DNA of 64,000 nt from Aeromonas piscicola (GCF_000820005.1 NZ_CDBL01000052.1:186001-250000), one strand, 5' to 3'; positions 14,699 to 24,779 are shown, counted from the stretch's first letter. Notes: generated from the sequence alone by a model not told the origin. Numbers and translations are program-made.

Positions 14699-15922
14699 TC
14701 AAAGGTCATTGCGCTGGATGACCTTTAAATTATCTCTGCTGGGCCAGGAGATAACACCGCCCATATAGCTGGACAGATATATCCCGCCTGGCAGCTGAAT
14801 AAACAGCGACTTCTGTTTGGGTGGGGTCAGGGCAGCTACCAGAGTGGCGACCATACCATTGCTGATCAGTGCCTTCTGGTCGATAAAGTTGACTATGGTA
14901 TTCTTTATTTCGACCGCAATATCATCCTGATCCCGCTCTATATCGCCAACGGAATCCAGATTGAACAGGGTTTGCCCCTGATGATCCGTTGCTATCACAG
15001 TGGCCACGACAATTTCTCTGTTCATGGTCACTATGATTTTGCTTTTTCTGGTGATCTCGACCCAGTTATCCGGGGCCTGGCAATTGCTGTGATATCTGAC
15101 GGTGGCATTCGGATAGTTATAGTAATTATGGGAAACGTTCTTTCCCTGCAATGCAATGGTAGTCATGACGCATTGCAATTCCTCGGCGATTGAATGGCCA
15201 GCTCTCAGCAGGAAGACATTTTCTGACAACTCTTTGTTTTTATTATCAATGGAAAAGTAGCTGATAGCTTCCTTTCCGATGAGAATGGAAACACGTTCGT
15301 CTTCATAATGCGGCACTCTTTTGACAAGCGGTGCCAGCGTATCAATCTTCAATTTCAACGCATTCTCTGTCTCGCTGGTCGTATACAGAGAAACATGGCC
15401 GAGGTTAATCGTTCTGAGGGTATTTTCATTGCTGTAATGATAAATAAACGCTGCCAGCGAGGAGGCCACCACAATCAGCAGTGCAAACAGCATGATGCGC
15501 TTTGGGTTGAAATAGCGATCGTATTTTCTGCGAGAGTATTGTCTTCTGGCCAGCGGTGAGGCTGCTGGTGTTTCTGCCCTTGCCTCCGTATTCTCAGCCT
15601 CCCCGGTGACCTCAATCGGGGCACAGAAGATATAACCTACCCTGGGGATGGTATCAATTGCGTCCAGCAAACCAAATGATTCCAGTTTTCTCCTCAGGGA
15701 GAGGATCTGTCGATTAAGGTTGGTGTCAGTATTATCCTGATTTGGCCACAAGGCTTCCTGCAGTATGTTTCTGGGAATGACACTGCCTGCCTCATCACAC
15801 AGCATTTCGAGTAGCTCGGCCTCTTTGTTACTGAGTTTGATGTCTTTCTCGTTCTTTGAGAGCCTGAATATTGCAGCGGAGAAATAAATATCCTCTGCAA
15901 TCTTATAAATTTTGTTACTCAT
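14699..15922 (-). CDS. ToxR/CadC-type membrane-bound transcriptional regulator
   Basis: 407 residues. Residues ~25-100 form an OmpR-type winged helix (LSNKEAELLEMLCDEAG, TNLNRQILSLRRKLE, TIPRVGYIF). A short polar linker leads to one membrane helix (residues ~143-162, RIMLFALLIVVASSLAAFIY), followed by a periplasmic domain of ~245 residues. This is the one-step signalling design of ToxR, CadC and TcpP, in which a periplasmic signal alters promoter binding. I cannot match the periplasmic domain to a known sensor. It converges on the fimbrial operon with 2 bp between stops, and its lower GC matches the adhesin, so it most likely regulates this fimbria (inference). Confidence 0.88.
   Translation of the reverse strand: MSNKIYKIAEDIYFSAAIFRLSKNEKDIKLSNKEAELLEMLCDEAGSVIPRNILQEALWPNQDNTDTNLNRQILSLRRKLESFGLLDAIDTIPRVGYIFCAPIEVTGEAENTEARAETPAASPLARRQYSRRKYDRYFNPKRIMLFALLIVVASSLAAFIYHYSNENTLRTINLGHVSLYTTSETENALKLKIDTLAPLVKRVPHYEDERVSILIGKEAISYFSIDNKNKELSENVFLLRAGHSIAEELQCVMTTIALQGKNVSHNYYNYPNATVRYHSNCQAPDNWVEITRKSKIIVTMNREIVVATVIATDHQGQTLFNLDSVGDIERDQDDIAVEIKNTIVNFIDQKALISNGMVATLVAALTPPKQKSLFIQLPGGIYLSSYMGGVISWPSRDNLKVIQRNDL
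14701..14730 (+). terminator. Hairpin at the convergent end of fimbrial operon and regulator
   Basis: AAAGGTCAT/ATGACCTTT with an 8-nt loop, then AAAT. It overlaps the last codons of the convergent regulator gene. The T-tract is poor on both strands, so termination strength is uncertain. Confidence 0.5.
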
Positions 15923-16223
15923 GTGTGACTCGTCTTACCGCCAAGGAGTGCATTTTACCACCATGTCGCAGTTGTTCAAATAATGAAAAAACTACAATAT
16001 CTTTAATTATCAATCGTTTATGTTTCCATTGAGGTGCCTGGCAGCGGGTATGGTACTACAGGTTATTAATTTGGTTCAAAAAATGCTCAAAAAGATGACC
16101 ATTTATGTAATCGTTCTCACTCAGGATGAAGATAGAAGGATAATATTGGCCTTGAGCGGGGTTTCTCTTGAATAAGGTGCGTACCAACGGCTCCTGCCGT
16201 GTCGGAAACTGTCGTATGACACC
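15923..16223. other. Gap between membrane regulator and menE
   Basis: AT-rich promoter region for the regulator, then an inverted repeat AATAAGGTG (16171-16179) / CACCTTATT (16220-16228) enclosing a small ACGG/CCGT hairpin. The right arm overlaps the menE stop, so it may be a menE 3' structure or the edge of the accessory fimbrial insertion. No gene seen. Confidence 0.4.
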
Positions 16224-17630
16224 TTATTGCTTGAAGATAGATGGCTGATGCAGCTTTCGCTGTGGCTTGAGAGCCCCGCCCATGTCGGGCCAGGGTTGCC
16301 AGAGGTCGGGCACCATGAAGCCGGGCAGAGTGGCGCGGATCCAGGCGGCCAGCTCAGGATAGGGTACAGGCTCGCCGTGCCAGTCGATGAAGGCGGCGGG
16401 GCGTTGCCCCCACTCGTCGCTCGGCATGGGCACTACCAGTGCCTGCGCCACGGCGGGATGATCCACCAGCCGCTGCTCTATGGTTTCGGGCTGTATATTC
16501 TCCCCGCCCGAGATGAACAGATTGTCGATCCGCCCCTCCACCACCAGCTCGCCGTCGGCGGTGACATACCCCTTGTCGCGGGTGTGAAACCAGCCAGTCT
16601 CGTCGAGGGGCCGCTCTAGTACGCCCTCCTTGAAATAACCGGCAAACAGGGTGTCACCGCGCACGCAGATTTCATCTTGCTTGATGCAGACTTCCCGCCC
16701 CGGCAGCGGTTTGCCAACCACGCCGGCGGCGGATGGCTGGCCGGTGCAGACCTGGCTGCCCATCTCGGAGAGGCCGTAACTCGACTTGGGGGTGAAGCCC
16801 ATGGCCGCGAGGCGAGCAACCAGCGGCTGCGGGATGGCGGCTCCGCCGAGCAGCAGCTCGCGCAAGCGGGTGCGGGCGGGGTCGAAGCCCTCCGCCAGCA
16901 GCCGCCAGAGCTGGGTCGGCACCAGCGAGAGGTGGGTGATGGACTGGTGCTCGAGGCGCGCCTTGAGGGGCTGGCTGCGATCGTCCAGTACCAGGCTGGC
17001 GCCCGCCAGAAAGACCCGGAACAGGATGGCGTAGCCGCCGACGTGAAATAGTGGCAGGGAGAGTAGCCAGCCGCACTTCTCATCCAGCGGGATCAGAGAG
17101 GCTGAGCCTCGCGCCGAGGCCAAGTGATTGGCGAGGCGATGCACCACGGCTTTCGGTGTGCCGCTGGAGCCCGAGGTGAGGATCATGTTGTTCAACTGAG
17201 CAGGCGCGAGCGGCCAGGGCTGATCGGCCGCCACCAGTTCAGTGTTGAAATCCAGTCGCAGTGAGCACCCACTTCCCGCCGGAATTTCGCCCGCCGACCA
17301 GAAGGCGGCCACGTCCAGCTGCTGCGCCAGTTCGGCTTGTCTGGTCAATGGAAAGGCGGGATTGAGCGGGCAGAAGACGATGCCGCTGCGCACACAAGCC
17401 CAGGCCAGCAATACGTCCGGCAGGGCGCCACGTACCACGGCAGCCAGCCGGTCGCCGGCTTTCAAGTCAGCCAGCGCCAGCTGCCGACACAGGCTGTTGA
17501 GCCGTGCATCCAGCTGCTGATAGCTGAGGGGGCTTGCTGTGTGGATGGCGATCCGGTGGGGCGCGGCTTGTGCCCAGTGGCGCACCGGACATGGCTCTAA
17601 ATGGGAGTGATGGTCAGATGTCGGCAGCAT
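16224..17630 (-). CDS. menE: O-succinylbenzoate--CoA ligase
   Basis: Activates o-succinylbenzoate to its CoA thioester in menaquinone synthesis. An adenylate-forming enzyme of 468 residues. The ATP-binding P-loop motif is ILTSGSSGTPKAVVH, followed by KSSYGLSEMGSQVC, the hinge region TRDKGYVTADGELVVEGRIDNLFISGGENI and a short C-terminal lid. I chose ATG 17630 (MLPTSDHHSH); the frame extends further upstream but that part is menC sequence in another frame. Last gene of the men operon, 10 bp after menC. Confidence 0.95.
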   Translation of the reverse strand: MLPTSDHHSHLEPCPVRHWAQAAPHRIAIHTASPLSYQQLDARLNSLCRQLALADLKAGDRLAAVVRGALPDVLLAWACVRSGIVFCPLNPAFPLTRQAELAQQLDVAAFWSAGEIPAGSGCSLRLDFNTELVAADQPWPLAPAQLNNMILTSGSSGTPKAVVHRLANHLASARGSASLIPLDEKCGWLLSLPLFHVGGYAILFRVFLAGASLVLDDRSQPLKARLEHQSITHLSLVPTQLWRLLAEGFDPARTRLRELLLGGAAIPQPLVARLAAMGFTPKSSYGLSEMGSQVCTGQPSAAGVVGKPLPGREVCIKQDEICVRGDTLFAGYFKEGVLERPLDETGWFHTRDKGYVTADGELVVEGRIDNLFISGGENIQPETIEQRLVDHPAVAQALVVPMPSDEWGQRPAAFIDWHGEPVPYPELAAWIRATLPGFMVPDLWQPWPDMGGALKPQRKLHQPSIFKQ

Positions 17631-17640
17631 TAAGGCCCCT

Positions 17641-18570
17641 TCAATCACGGTGAAACAGGGGCTCCAGCAGGCCAAGGTCGGGTTTGCCTTGCTTGTCCAG
17701 CAGATCGCTTGCCAGCCAGCGTTTGGTGTCCAGCCCCGGCGCCTGATCCGGCGCCCATTCACCCGCGAGACGGGCGAGCTGGCCGAGGCCGACCCCGGAC
17801 TCGAAGCAGGAGGAGACGATCACTTTCAGGCGCAGCTCGCGGGCGCGGGCCACCAGGGCCTCGCTGTTGGCCAGCGAGCCAAGCAGCGTGGGTTTGAGCA
17901 CCAGGGCTCTCAGCTGCGGGATAGGCTCCCAGGGTTTGCCCTGTGCCAGCAGCTCGTCGATGGCCACCGGCATGCCGGTGCGGTTTGCCACGAAGGCGAT
18001 GTCGTCAAAGTTGGCGCAAGGGTCTTCCAGATACTCGATCCGGTTCGGATCGAGATGGCCGCAGAAGGCCCAGGCCTCCTCACGGGTCCAGCCCTGGTTG
18101 GCGTCCAGCACCAGCTTGAGGGTGGGGATGCGATCGCACAGCAGGCGGATCAGCGCCAGCTCGTCGCGCATGGGATAACGGGCCACCTTCAGCTTGGCCT
18201 TGCTGGGCGTCTGATGCAGCCAGTCCTTCCAGTGTTTGAGCAGCTCCTGGGGGGAGCCTTGAATGAGGGGATAGGGCTCGGGCAGGGTGGCCGTCTGTTC
18301 GGGCCAGACCCGCCGCGCACAGTCCAGACCAAATTGCACCGAGGGCAACAGGGGCGCGATGGGCTGCCCCTGAGCCAGCTGCTCCAGACAGCCGATGGCC
18401 TCGGCTTGCGCCTCGGCCAGGGTCTCTTTGGAGAAACCGGGCAGGGGGGCTATCTCCCCCCAGCCCTTGTCGATGCGAACCAGCAGGCCCTCTCGCGCCA
18501 CCTCCACCTTGCCGTGAAAGGTCAGGGGCTGGGTAAAAGGCAGTTGGTAGCGATAGAGAGCGAGTTTCAT
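17641..18570 (-). CDS. menC: o-Succinylbenzoate synthase
   Basis: Dehydrates SHCHC to o-succinylbenzoate. 309 residues, enolase superfamily. The catalytic barrel shows the Lys acid/base motif KAKLKVARYP, metal-ligand strands LVLDANQGW (Asp), IEYLEDPC (Glu) and AIDELL (Asp), and the second lysine in ALVLKPTLLGS. The start [16 protein letters not shown] at 18570 shares one base with the menB stop (TGATG), indicating tight coupling. The order menF-D-H-B-C-E is that of E. coli. Confidence 0.96.
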   Translation of the reverse strand: MKLALYRYQLPFTQPLTFHGKVEVAREGLLVRIDKGWGEIAPLPGFSKETLAEAQAEAIGCLEQLAQGQPIAPLLPSVQFGLDCARRVWPEQTATLPEPYPLIQGSPQELLKHWKDWLHQTPSKAKLKVARYPMRDELALIRLLCDRIPTLKLVLDANQGWTREEAWAFCGHLDPNRIEYLEDPCANFDDIAFVANRTGMPVAIDELLAQGKPWEPIPQLRALVLKPTLLGSLANSEALVARARELRLKVIVSSCFESGVGLGQLARLAGEWAPDQAPGLDTKRWLASDLLDKQGKPDLGLLEPLFHRD

Positions 18571-19430
18571 CAGGGATTCCGCTTGTATTTGGAGAAGTCG
18601 GGACGGCGTTTCTCGTTGAACGCGTTGCGCCCTTCCTGACCCTCTTCGGTCATGTAGAACAGCATGGTGGCATTCCCCGCCAGCTCCTGCAAGCCGGCCT
18701 GGCCATCGCAGTCGGCGTTGAGGGCCGCTTTCAGGCAACGCAGTGCCATCGGGCTGTTCTGCAGCATCTCGCGGCACCAGCGCACGGTTTCGCGCTCCAG
18801 TTCCGCCAGCGGCACGACAGTGTTGACCAGCCCCATGTCGAGCGCTTGCTGGGCATCGTACATGCGGCAGAGGAACCAGATCTCGCGGGCCTTCTTCTGG
18901 CCGACGATGCGGGCCATGTAGGAGGCGCCCCAGCCGCCATCGAAGGAGCCGACTTTCGGGCCTGTCTGGCCAAACTGGGCGTTGTCGGCAGCGATGGTCA
19001 GGTCGCACATCATGTGCAGCACGTGGCCGCCACCGACCGCATAACCGGCCACCATGGCCACCACGGGTTTCGGGCAGGTGCGGATGTCGCGCTGGAAGTC
19101 GAGCACGTTGAGATGATGGGTGCCTTCGTCATCCTGGTATCCACCGTAGTCGCCACGGATCTTCTGATCGCCACCGGCGCAGAACGCCTTCTCGCCGAAG
19201 CCGGTGAGTATGATGGTGCCGATATGATCGTCATAGCGGGCATCGGCCAGCGCCTGCAGCATCTCTTTGACGGTGCGGGGACGGAAGGCGTTGCGGACCT
19301 GGGGACGATTGATGGTGATCTTGGCAATGCCATCGCCGGACTTGTGATAGAGGATGTCCTCGTAACCGGCGGAGCAATCGCGCCACTCGACAGGTGCGTA
19401 CAGTTCCGCTTCCGTCATTGCCTCAATCAT
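18570..19430 (-). CDS. menB: 1,4-Dihydroxy-2-naphthoyl-CoA synthase
   Basis: Crotonase-fold enzyme that closes the second ring of menaquinone from o-succinylbenzoyl-CoA. 286 residues, almost co-linear with E. coli Men[18 protein letters not shown], the oxyanion and active-site stretch [49 protein letters not shown], and the C-terminus [12 protein letters not shown]. The start at 19430 follows AAGGA at seven bases. A degenerate second copy of its first ~75 bases lies immediately upstream (19423-19524). Confidence 0.98.
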   Translation of the reverse strand: MIEAMTEAELYAPVEWRDCSAGYEDILYHKSGDGIAKITINRPQVRNAFRPRTVKEMLQALADARYDDHIGTIILTGFGEKAFCAGGDQKIRGDYGGYQDDEGTHHLNVLDFQRDIRTCPKPVVAMVAGYAVGGGHVLHMMCDLTIAADNAQFGQTGPKVGSFDGGWGASYMARIVGQKKAREIWFLCRMYDAQQALDMGLVNTVVPLAELERETVRWCREMLQNSPMALRCLKAALNADCDGQAGLQELAGNATMLFYMTEEGQEGRNAFNEKRRPDFSKYKRNP

Positions 19431-19524
19431 GTTTTTTTCCTTCTGGTCTGGTCGAACCCAGATTGAGCAATCGCGTCATTTGAACGGGGGCATACAGTTC
19501 AGCTTTCGTCATTGCTTCAATCAT
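19423..19524 (-). pseudogene. Partial upstream duplication of the menB 5' end (33-codon frame)
   Basis: Reads MIEAMTKAELYAPVQ, the same opening as menB ([15 protein letters not shown]) with many synonymous third-base differences. It then shifts frame by one base yet keeps the shared stretch CGCGATTGCTC that follows in menB. The frame ends CATGATTGA, so its last codons overlap the real menB ATG. It is most easily read as a recombination or duplication scar. It could still be translated and coupled to menB, although its own ribosome-binding site is weak. Confidence 0.75.
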
Positions 19525-19592
19525 GTGCACGCTCTTTTTCTTGTTGGTAATAAGCCCGCAATGCCGGCTCGGGTAAAGGGTGTCATGCCGTT

Positions 19593-20351
19593 TTATGGCG
19601 TACTCGCAACCCACTCCCGCAGGAGTTGGGCAAAAGTCTCGGGCTGGCTGGCGTGCAGATTGTGGCCGCCATCCAGGGTCAAGTGATTGATATTGCAGCC
19701 CTGATTCACCAACTGGCAAGCCAGCTGATGGAATTTGTGATCCCGGCTGCCGGAGAGCCAGGTCACTGGCAACCGGGTGCTGACGAGCCAGGGCGCGAGA
19801 TCCGGCTGCTGGCCCAGCGAGGTGGCGCGCAGCATGGTCGCGATGGCAGTGCCCTGGTTGCCAAGGCGACGAGCTGCCTGGCGGGCACGAGCCGCCTCAT
19901 CGAGGTCGGCGAAGACCACCTGCTGATACCAGTCGGCCAGCACCTCTGTCAGCGGTTCGCGCTCAAAGCGCCGGGCCCAGCCCTCATCGTGTTCGATGCG
20001 AGCTGCCCGCTCGGCCAGCGGCAGGCCGGGATGACAATTTTCCAGCAGCAGGGCCTGCAATCCGGCAGGGGATTGGCTGGCGTGATAGAGGGCGAGCCGC
20101 CCGCCCAGCGAATAGCCGGCCAGTCGGTACTGCTCGATGCCGAGTGCCTTTAGCGCATCACAGAGCCACTGATGAGCCTGCTCGAAGCCGGTCACGCTCA
20201 GCCCTTGATTGCTGCCGTGGCCAGGTAGATCCAGCGCGTGGCAAGCTATTCCTGGCACGGCTTCAATGACTGGCTGCCAGTCGCGACCATCGCCGAGCAG
20301 ACCGTGCAGCAGTACCAGAGGCAGTTCGCGGCTGTTCGGGTTAGAGGCCAC
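19593..20351 (-). CDS. menH: 2-Succinyl-6-hydroxy-2,4-cyclohexadiene-1-carboxylate synthase
   Basis: Alpha/beta-hydrolase that eliminates pyruvate from SEPHCHC in menaquinone synthesis. From GTG 20351, 252 residues, like E. coli MenH. Motifs: [16 protein letters not shown] (oxyanion region), nucleophile elbow [26 protein letters not shown] (Asp) and [11 protein letters not shown] (His). The first codons overlap the menD end by 11 bp, and GGGAG lies nine bases before the GTG. An in-frame ATG at 20414 would lie well inside menD and is not favoured. Confidence 0.93.
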   Translation of the reverse strand: MASNPNSRELPLVLLHGLLGDGRDWQPVIEAVPGIACHALDLPGHGSNQGLSVTGFEQAHQWLCDALKALGIEQYRLAGYSLGGRLALYHASQSPAGLQALLLENCHPGLPLAERAARIEHDEGWARRFEREPLTEVLADWYQQVVFADLDEAARARQAARRLGNQGTAIATMLRATSLGQQPDLAPWLVSTRLPVTWLSGSRDHKFHQLACQLVNQGCNINHLTLDGGHNLHASQPETFAQLLREWVASTP

Positions 20352-22059
20352 GAATAGCCGCTCCCAGCGCCTTGAGATCCTCGGCGACTTCACTGCTCGG
20401 TACCTTGATTTCAATCAGGGTTACTTTCTTTTCCAGCGCCGGTTTTTTCAGGGCTGCGGTGTAGGCCTGCTCGAATTCAGCCAGCGTGGTTGGCGCCCGA
20501 TAATGGAGGCCGAACATGGCTGCGGCATGCTCGAAGTGCAGGCCGTGGGGCAGGCAGTAGTAGGTCTCCAGCAGCCGATCGCCGGTGGGCACCGGCAACA
20601 TGCGAAAGATGCTGCCGCCGTCGTTGTTGAGCAGGATCACCACCAGCGGCCGGCTCGATTTGCCGAGCAGGGCCAGACTGTTGAGATCGTGCAGGGCACT
20701 GAGATCGCCAATCAACAGGGTCGTTGGCTGCTCGCTCGACTGGGCAAAGCCATAGGCGCTGGCGATCAGGCCGTCGATGCCGGAGGCGCCGCGGTTGGTC
20801 ATCACCCGGCTCGGTCCCTTGCCCGCTTCGCCGAGCATGTCCATCAGCCGGGCCGGCATGCTGTTGCCAACAAACAGCTGACCTTGAATGAGGGCGCCCA
20901 ACCGATGGCAGACACCGAGCTCGGAGAAGCGATCGCAGGCGCTGCGGATCTGGCGGGTGGCGCTCTGCTGGCGCTCCGCCAGCCGGTGCCAGGGCAGGTG
21001 GCGAGTGCTCACTTTGTGGGTCGCGGCGAAGATGGCGGGCTCGCACACCAGACGGCGGCGCAGCCGGTAATCGGGATCGAGTCGCGCCGGCTGCGGGTCT
21101 ATTAGCCAGTAATCCTGCCAGGGGTGCTGCTTGATGAACTGGCCGAGCCGCTTGGAGATGAGGCGGGCACCGAATTGCAGCAGTACTTCCGCGCGGGCCA
21201 GCTCGGCCACGAAGCAGCTGTTTTGCAGGGCGAGATCCATGTGGATGAGGTTGCGGGCATCGAAGCGGATCTGGCTCTGCAGATCCGCCAGCAGCGGCCA
21301 GCCTAGGCGCTCGGCAAGCTCGGCCACCACCTGCGCCTGGGCGGGATCCTGAATGCGTCCGGCGACTATGATGCCGCGTTTGCCCTGCAAGGCCGCCCAA
21401 TCGGGCTGGCGGGGACAGATCTGCTCGTTCTGCTGCCAGGGGCTCCAGGGTTCGCTTGAATGCAGCCAGTCACCGAGGGGGGCCAGGTAGTCGCTGAAGT
21501 CTTGATATGCGTCGCCGGGGTAGAGCGGTTCCGGGTACATGCAGTTGAAGTGCACCGGCCCCGGCGTCAGCGCCTGCTGGGCCAGCGCCTGATCCACCGA
21601 GCTCAGCACGAAGGCCGCGGGTATGGTCGGGGTGGGGCTCGGCAGGTTCTGTTGATAGACGGGGTAGCGACCGAAGATCCCCTGCTGATCGATCGCCTGG
21701 TTGGCGCCGTTGTCGATAAGCTCGGGCGGGCGATCGGCCGAGAGGATAATCAGCGGCACGCCTGTGAGTTGCGCCTCTGCCACTGCGGGCCAAAGGTTGG
21801 CGACCGCTGTGCCTGAGGTCATGATCACTGCCACCGGTCGGCCACTGCCCTTGGCCAGCCCCAGCGCCATAAACCCCAAGCCCCGCTCGTCAAAATGGAG
21901 GTGGCGGCGAAAGCCTGCATGGGCGGCCGCGGCCATGGTGAGCGGCGCGGAACGTGAGCCCGAGGCCAGCGCTATGTCTCGCACGCCGAGGCGATAGAGC
22001 TCTTCCAGCAAGAGGGAAGACCAGACGTGATTGAAGGTGGCATGTTGACTGGCAAACAT
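20341..22059 (-). CDS. menD: SEPHCHC synthase
   Basis: Thiamine-diphosphate enzyme that joins 2-oxoglutarate and isochorismate, the committed menaquinone step. 572 residues. Pyr domain: [14 protein letters not shown] near the N-terminus and [19 protein letters not shown] domain: RGASGIDGL and the ThDP-binding [15 protein letters not shown] followed by [15 protein letters not shown]. Length and motif order match E. coli MenD. It lies 36 bp after menF and overlaps menH. Confidence 0.97.
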   Translation of the reverse strand: MFASQHATFNHVWSSLLLEELYRLGVRDIALASGSRSAPLTMAAAAHAGFRRHLHFDERGLGFMALGLAKGSGRPVAVIMTSGTAVANLWPAVAEAQLTGVPLIILSADRPPELIDNGANQAIDQQGIFGRYPVYQQNLPSPTPTIPAAFVLSSVDQALAQQALTPGPVHFNCMYPEPLYPGDAYQDFSDYLAPLGDWLHSSEPWSPWQQNEQICPRQPDWAALQGKRGIIVAGRIQDPAQAQVVAELAERLGWPLLADLQSQIRFDARNLIHMDLALQNSCFVAELARAEVLLQFGARLISKRLGQFIKQHPWQDYWLIDPQPARLDPDYRLRRRLVCEPAIFAATHKVSTRHLPWHRLAERQQSATRQIRSACDRFSELGVCHRLGALIQGQLFVGNSMPARLMDMLGEAGKGPSRVMTNRGASGIDGLIASAYGFAQSSEQPTTLLIGDLSALHDLNSLALLGKSSRPLVVILLNNDGGSIFRMLPVPTGDRLLETYYCLPHGLHFEHAAAMFGLHYRAPTTLAEFEQAYTAALKKPALEKKVTLIEIKVPSSEVAEDLKALGAAIRGL

Positions 22060-22095
22060 GAGGCTCTCGCTGAATGAGGGGTCGATGAGAAAACG

Positions 22096-23415
22096 CTATC
22101 CCAGCAGGGAGAGCACATTGGCGATCTTGTTGTCGAGTTCGGCCCACTCGGCGGCGGGCTCGGATCCCGCCACTATGCCAGCCCCGGCATAGAGTGTGAT
22201 GGTCTGCGCCGTGACGCGGGCGCTGCGGATGGCGACCGAGAACTCCGAGGTCTCCCGGCTCAGCATGCCGCAGGCGCCGGCATACCAGCCGCGATCATGG
22301 GGCTCGAACTCGCGGATGAAGGCCAGTGCGGCTTCGCGCGGGGCGCCGCCCACCGCGGGGGTGGGGTGCAGGGCGTCCAGTAGTTGCCAGTCACACACCC
22401 CGGGTTTGAGTTCGGCCTCTATGTCGCACTTGAGGTGCTGCAGTAGCCGCAGTTTCAGAATGCGCGGCTCGGTCAGGCTGGCGCCCGTGGTGAGCGGTGC
22501 CAGTCGGCTGAGGATGTCGGCGTGTACCAGCCGGTTCTCCAGCCGGTTCTTGCTGTCGGCCAGCAGCTCGGCGGCCAGGGCCGCGTCGGTCGCCTCGTCG
22601 CCGGAGCGGCGTATGGTGCCCGCCAGTGCCTCGGTGAAGAGGTGGCTCCCTTCCCGGCGGTAGAGCCGCTCGGGGGAGCAGGAGATGAAGCTCTGCTCGG
22701 GGGAGAACTGAAAACCGAAGTGGAAGCAGTCCTGGGCGTGCTGCGCCCACTGCGCCAGCAGGGACCAGGGGCAAATGTGATCGTCGTGCAGCTGGCGGGA
22801 GAGCAGGCTTTCCCGCGACAGCACCACCTTGGGGGTGTGCGCCTGAAAATCGGGCGCCGTCACTCGCTCGACCAGCGTCTGCCACTGGGTGGGGCCTGGG
22901 CAATCCTGGCGCTGCCAGCTGTGGGGCTGCAACGCAGGCAGGGGCGCCTCCGGTTGCAGGGCCGCGAGGGCCGTCTCGGCCGCCTGCAGCTCGGCATCCA
23001 GATTGCCGTCGGTCAGCCAGAGATTGAGGCAGAGGCTGACACACTCGCCCCGGCGTACCAGCTCGATGCGGGGCAGCACGAAGCGGCAGGGGCCAAAACC
23101 CTGCCAGCCGGGCTGAGCGGGATCGAACGCCAGTCCGCCGTAGTAGCGCGGGCTGTCGTCGTGGGGCTGGCCCGTGTGCGCGCAGACCTGCTGTATGTCC
23201 TGCGGCCGGGTCAGCTCGCGAATGCAGCCCAGCGCCACGTATTCGGGCTTGTCGTGCCCTCTGGCATGCCAATAGATACGGGGATAGAGGGTCTGCGCCG
23301 CGAGCCAGCCCAGGAAGGAGCGGATCTCGATCGCCACGCGCAGCCGCACGAAGCCGCTGGCGTTGCCATGACGCAGGGCGTCCAGTTGTTGCTTGATATG
23401 GGTCTGAGCCAACAT
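22096..23415 (-). CDS. menF: Isochorismate synthase, menaquinone-specific
   Basis: Converts chorismate to isochorismate. 439 residues. The conserved chorismate-binding C-terminal half shows KVVLSRESLLS, FISCSPERLYRREGSHLFTEALAGTIRRS, NRLVHADI, LHPTPAVGGAPREAA, and the end YAGAGIVAGSEPAAEWAELDNKI. First gene of the men operon; the promoter must lie in the 207-bp gap shared with menA. Confidence 0.95.
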   Translation of the reverse strand: MLAQTHIKQQLDALRHGNASGFVRLRVAIEIRSFLGWLAAQTLYPRIYWHARGHDKPEYVALGCIRELTRPQDIQQVCAHTGQPHDDSPRYYGGLAFDPAQPGWQGFGPCRFVLPRIELVRRGECVSLCLNLWLTDGNLDAELQAAETALAALQPEAPLPALQPHSWQRQDCPGPTQWQTLVERVTAPDFQAHTPKVVLSRESLLSRQLHDDHICPWSLLAQWAQHAQDCFHFGFQFSPEQSFISCSPERLYRREGSHLFTEALAGTIRRSGDEATDAALAAELLADSKNRLENRLVHADILSRLAPLTTGASLTEPRILKLRLLQHLKCDIEAELKPGVCDWQLLDALHPTPAVGGAPREAALAFIREFEPHDRGWYAGACGMLSRETSEFSVAIRSARVTAQTITLYAGAGIVAGSEPAAEWAELDNKIANVLSLLG

Positions 23416-23622
23416 GGATTTCGTCTATGAGCCGATAGTGACGGTCAATCCTGCAGAAGGATGCCGTTGGTTTATGCCAAAGGAGCGATTATTCCTATAT
23501 ATTATCTGCCCATTCGTCCATGTAAATCGCCCGGGGAGCTGACTCCCGAGGGGCCAAGTATACCGAAATCCGGTTCGATAACCCTTAACACGATCAATAT
23601 CTGATTGTTTGGCCATCACAAT

Positions 23623-24528
23623 ATGACAAATACCTTCTCTATCTGGTTGCTGGCGGCGCGTTTGCGAACACTGCCGCTCGCGTGCTCCTCCATCTTGCTG
23701 GGATCCGGGCTCGCGGCCAGCCGTGGCGCCTTCGATGGCACCATAATGGTGCTCTCCCTGCTGACCGCCATACTGCTGCAGATCCTCTCCAACCTGGCCA
23801 ACGATTACGGGGATGCTGTCTCCGGTGCCGACAATGGCGAACGGATCGGTCCCCAGCGCGCCGTGGTCTCGGGCCTCATCACCCAAAAGCAGATGTGCAT
23901 GGCCATGGGGCTGACCGCCCTGGCCGCCGTGGTGAGCGGCCTCGCCCTGCTGGGCTGTGCTTTTGGCGATCAGTGGCTGCAGATCCTCACCTTCGTGGTG
24001 CTGGGTGGCGCGGCCATAGTGGCGGCCATCACCTACACGGTGGGCAAGACCCCTTACGGCTATCGGGGCTTCGGCGATATCTCGGTGTTCCTGTTCTTCG
24101 GTCTGCTGGGGGTGCTCGGCTCTTACTACCTGTTCACCAAGACGCTGCAGTGGGATCTGCTGCTGCCCGCCACCGCCTGCGGCCTGCTGGCGACTGCGGT
24201 GCTCAACATCAATAACGTGCGGGACATAGAGACGGACGCGGTCAGCGGCAAGATCACCCTGGCGGTGCGGCTCGGTCGCAACCGCGCCATCGCCTATCAC
24301 TGGCTGTTGCTGGGGGCGGCGCTGGTCAGCACCATCGCCTTTCTGCTGACCCAGCCCGCCAGTTTCTGGCCCTGGATCTTCCTGCCCGCCATGAAGCCGC
24401 TCACGGACGCCGCCAAGACATTGCGCACGAGCTTCGATGGCGAGGTGTTGACCGGCGCCCTCAAGAAGACCGCCATCAGCGCCTTCCTGTTCAGCCTGCT
24501 GCTCTCCATCGGGCTGGCGCTCTCCTGA
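23623..24528 (+). CDS. menA: 1,4-Dihydroxy-2-naphthoate polyprenyltransferase
   Basis: Membrane prenyltransferase that attaches the side chain in menaquinone synthesis. 301 residues, UbiA superfamily. First Asp-rich motif NLANDYGDAVSGAD and second motif NINNVRDIETDAVSGKITLAVRLG, with about eight hydrophobic helices between and after. I chose ATG 23623; a TTG at 23605 is less likely. It is divergent from menF, so all menaquinone-specific steps from chorismate to the prenylated ring except the final methylation are in this cluster. An intrinsic terminator follows. Confidence 0.95.
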   Translation: MTNTFSIWLLAARLRTLPLACSSILLGSGLAASRGAFDGTIMVLSLLTAILLQILSNLANDYGDAVSGADNGERIGPQRAVVSGLITQKQMCMAMGLTALAAVVSGLALLGCAFGDQWLQILTFVVLGGAAIVAAITYTVGKTPYGYRGFGDISVFLFFGLLGVLGSYYLFTKTLQWDLLLPATACGLLATAVLNINNVRDIETDAVSGKITLAVRLGRNRAIAYHWLLLGAALVSTIAFLLTQPASFWPWIFLPAMKPLTDAAKTLRTSFDGEVLTGALKKTAISAFLFSLLLSIGLALS

Positions 24529-24544
24529 TGAGGTGATGACGTAT

Positions 24545-24574
24545 AAAGGGCTCCGAACAGGGGCCTTTTTTATA
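24545..24574 (+). terminator. Terminator of menA
   Basis: AAAGGGCTCC/GGGGCCTTTT pair through ten positions (two G-U) with a short loop, followed by TTTTTT. Confidence 0.8.
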
Positions 24575-24779
24575 GGCATCTCCGCCGGTTTTTCCAATCA
24601 TTTCAGTCTCATCAAGTTCACCATTCCCCAAACGGCCGTGATCCGGTCGGCAATATTGAGAAATTTTCCGGCCAGCGAGTTGAGTTGTGACAGGCCCCGA
24701 TTGTAGCGCCAGAGCGATTGCTATAGAGATGTAACCGTATCTGGTTGCACATGTAAAAAATGATGGCGGGAGCAGACTG

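Noticed and set aside
16171-16228. AATAAGGTG...CACCTTATT considered as insertion-sequence ends
   Set aside because: The enclosed 40 bp are too short for a mobile element and no target duplication is seen; noted only as a 3' structure near menE.
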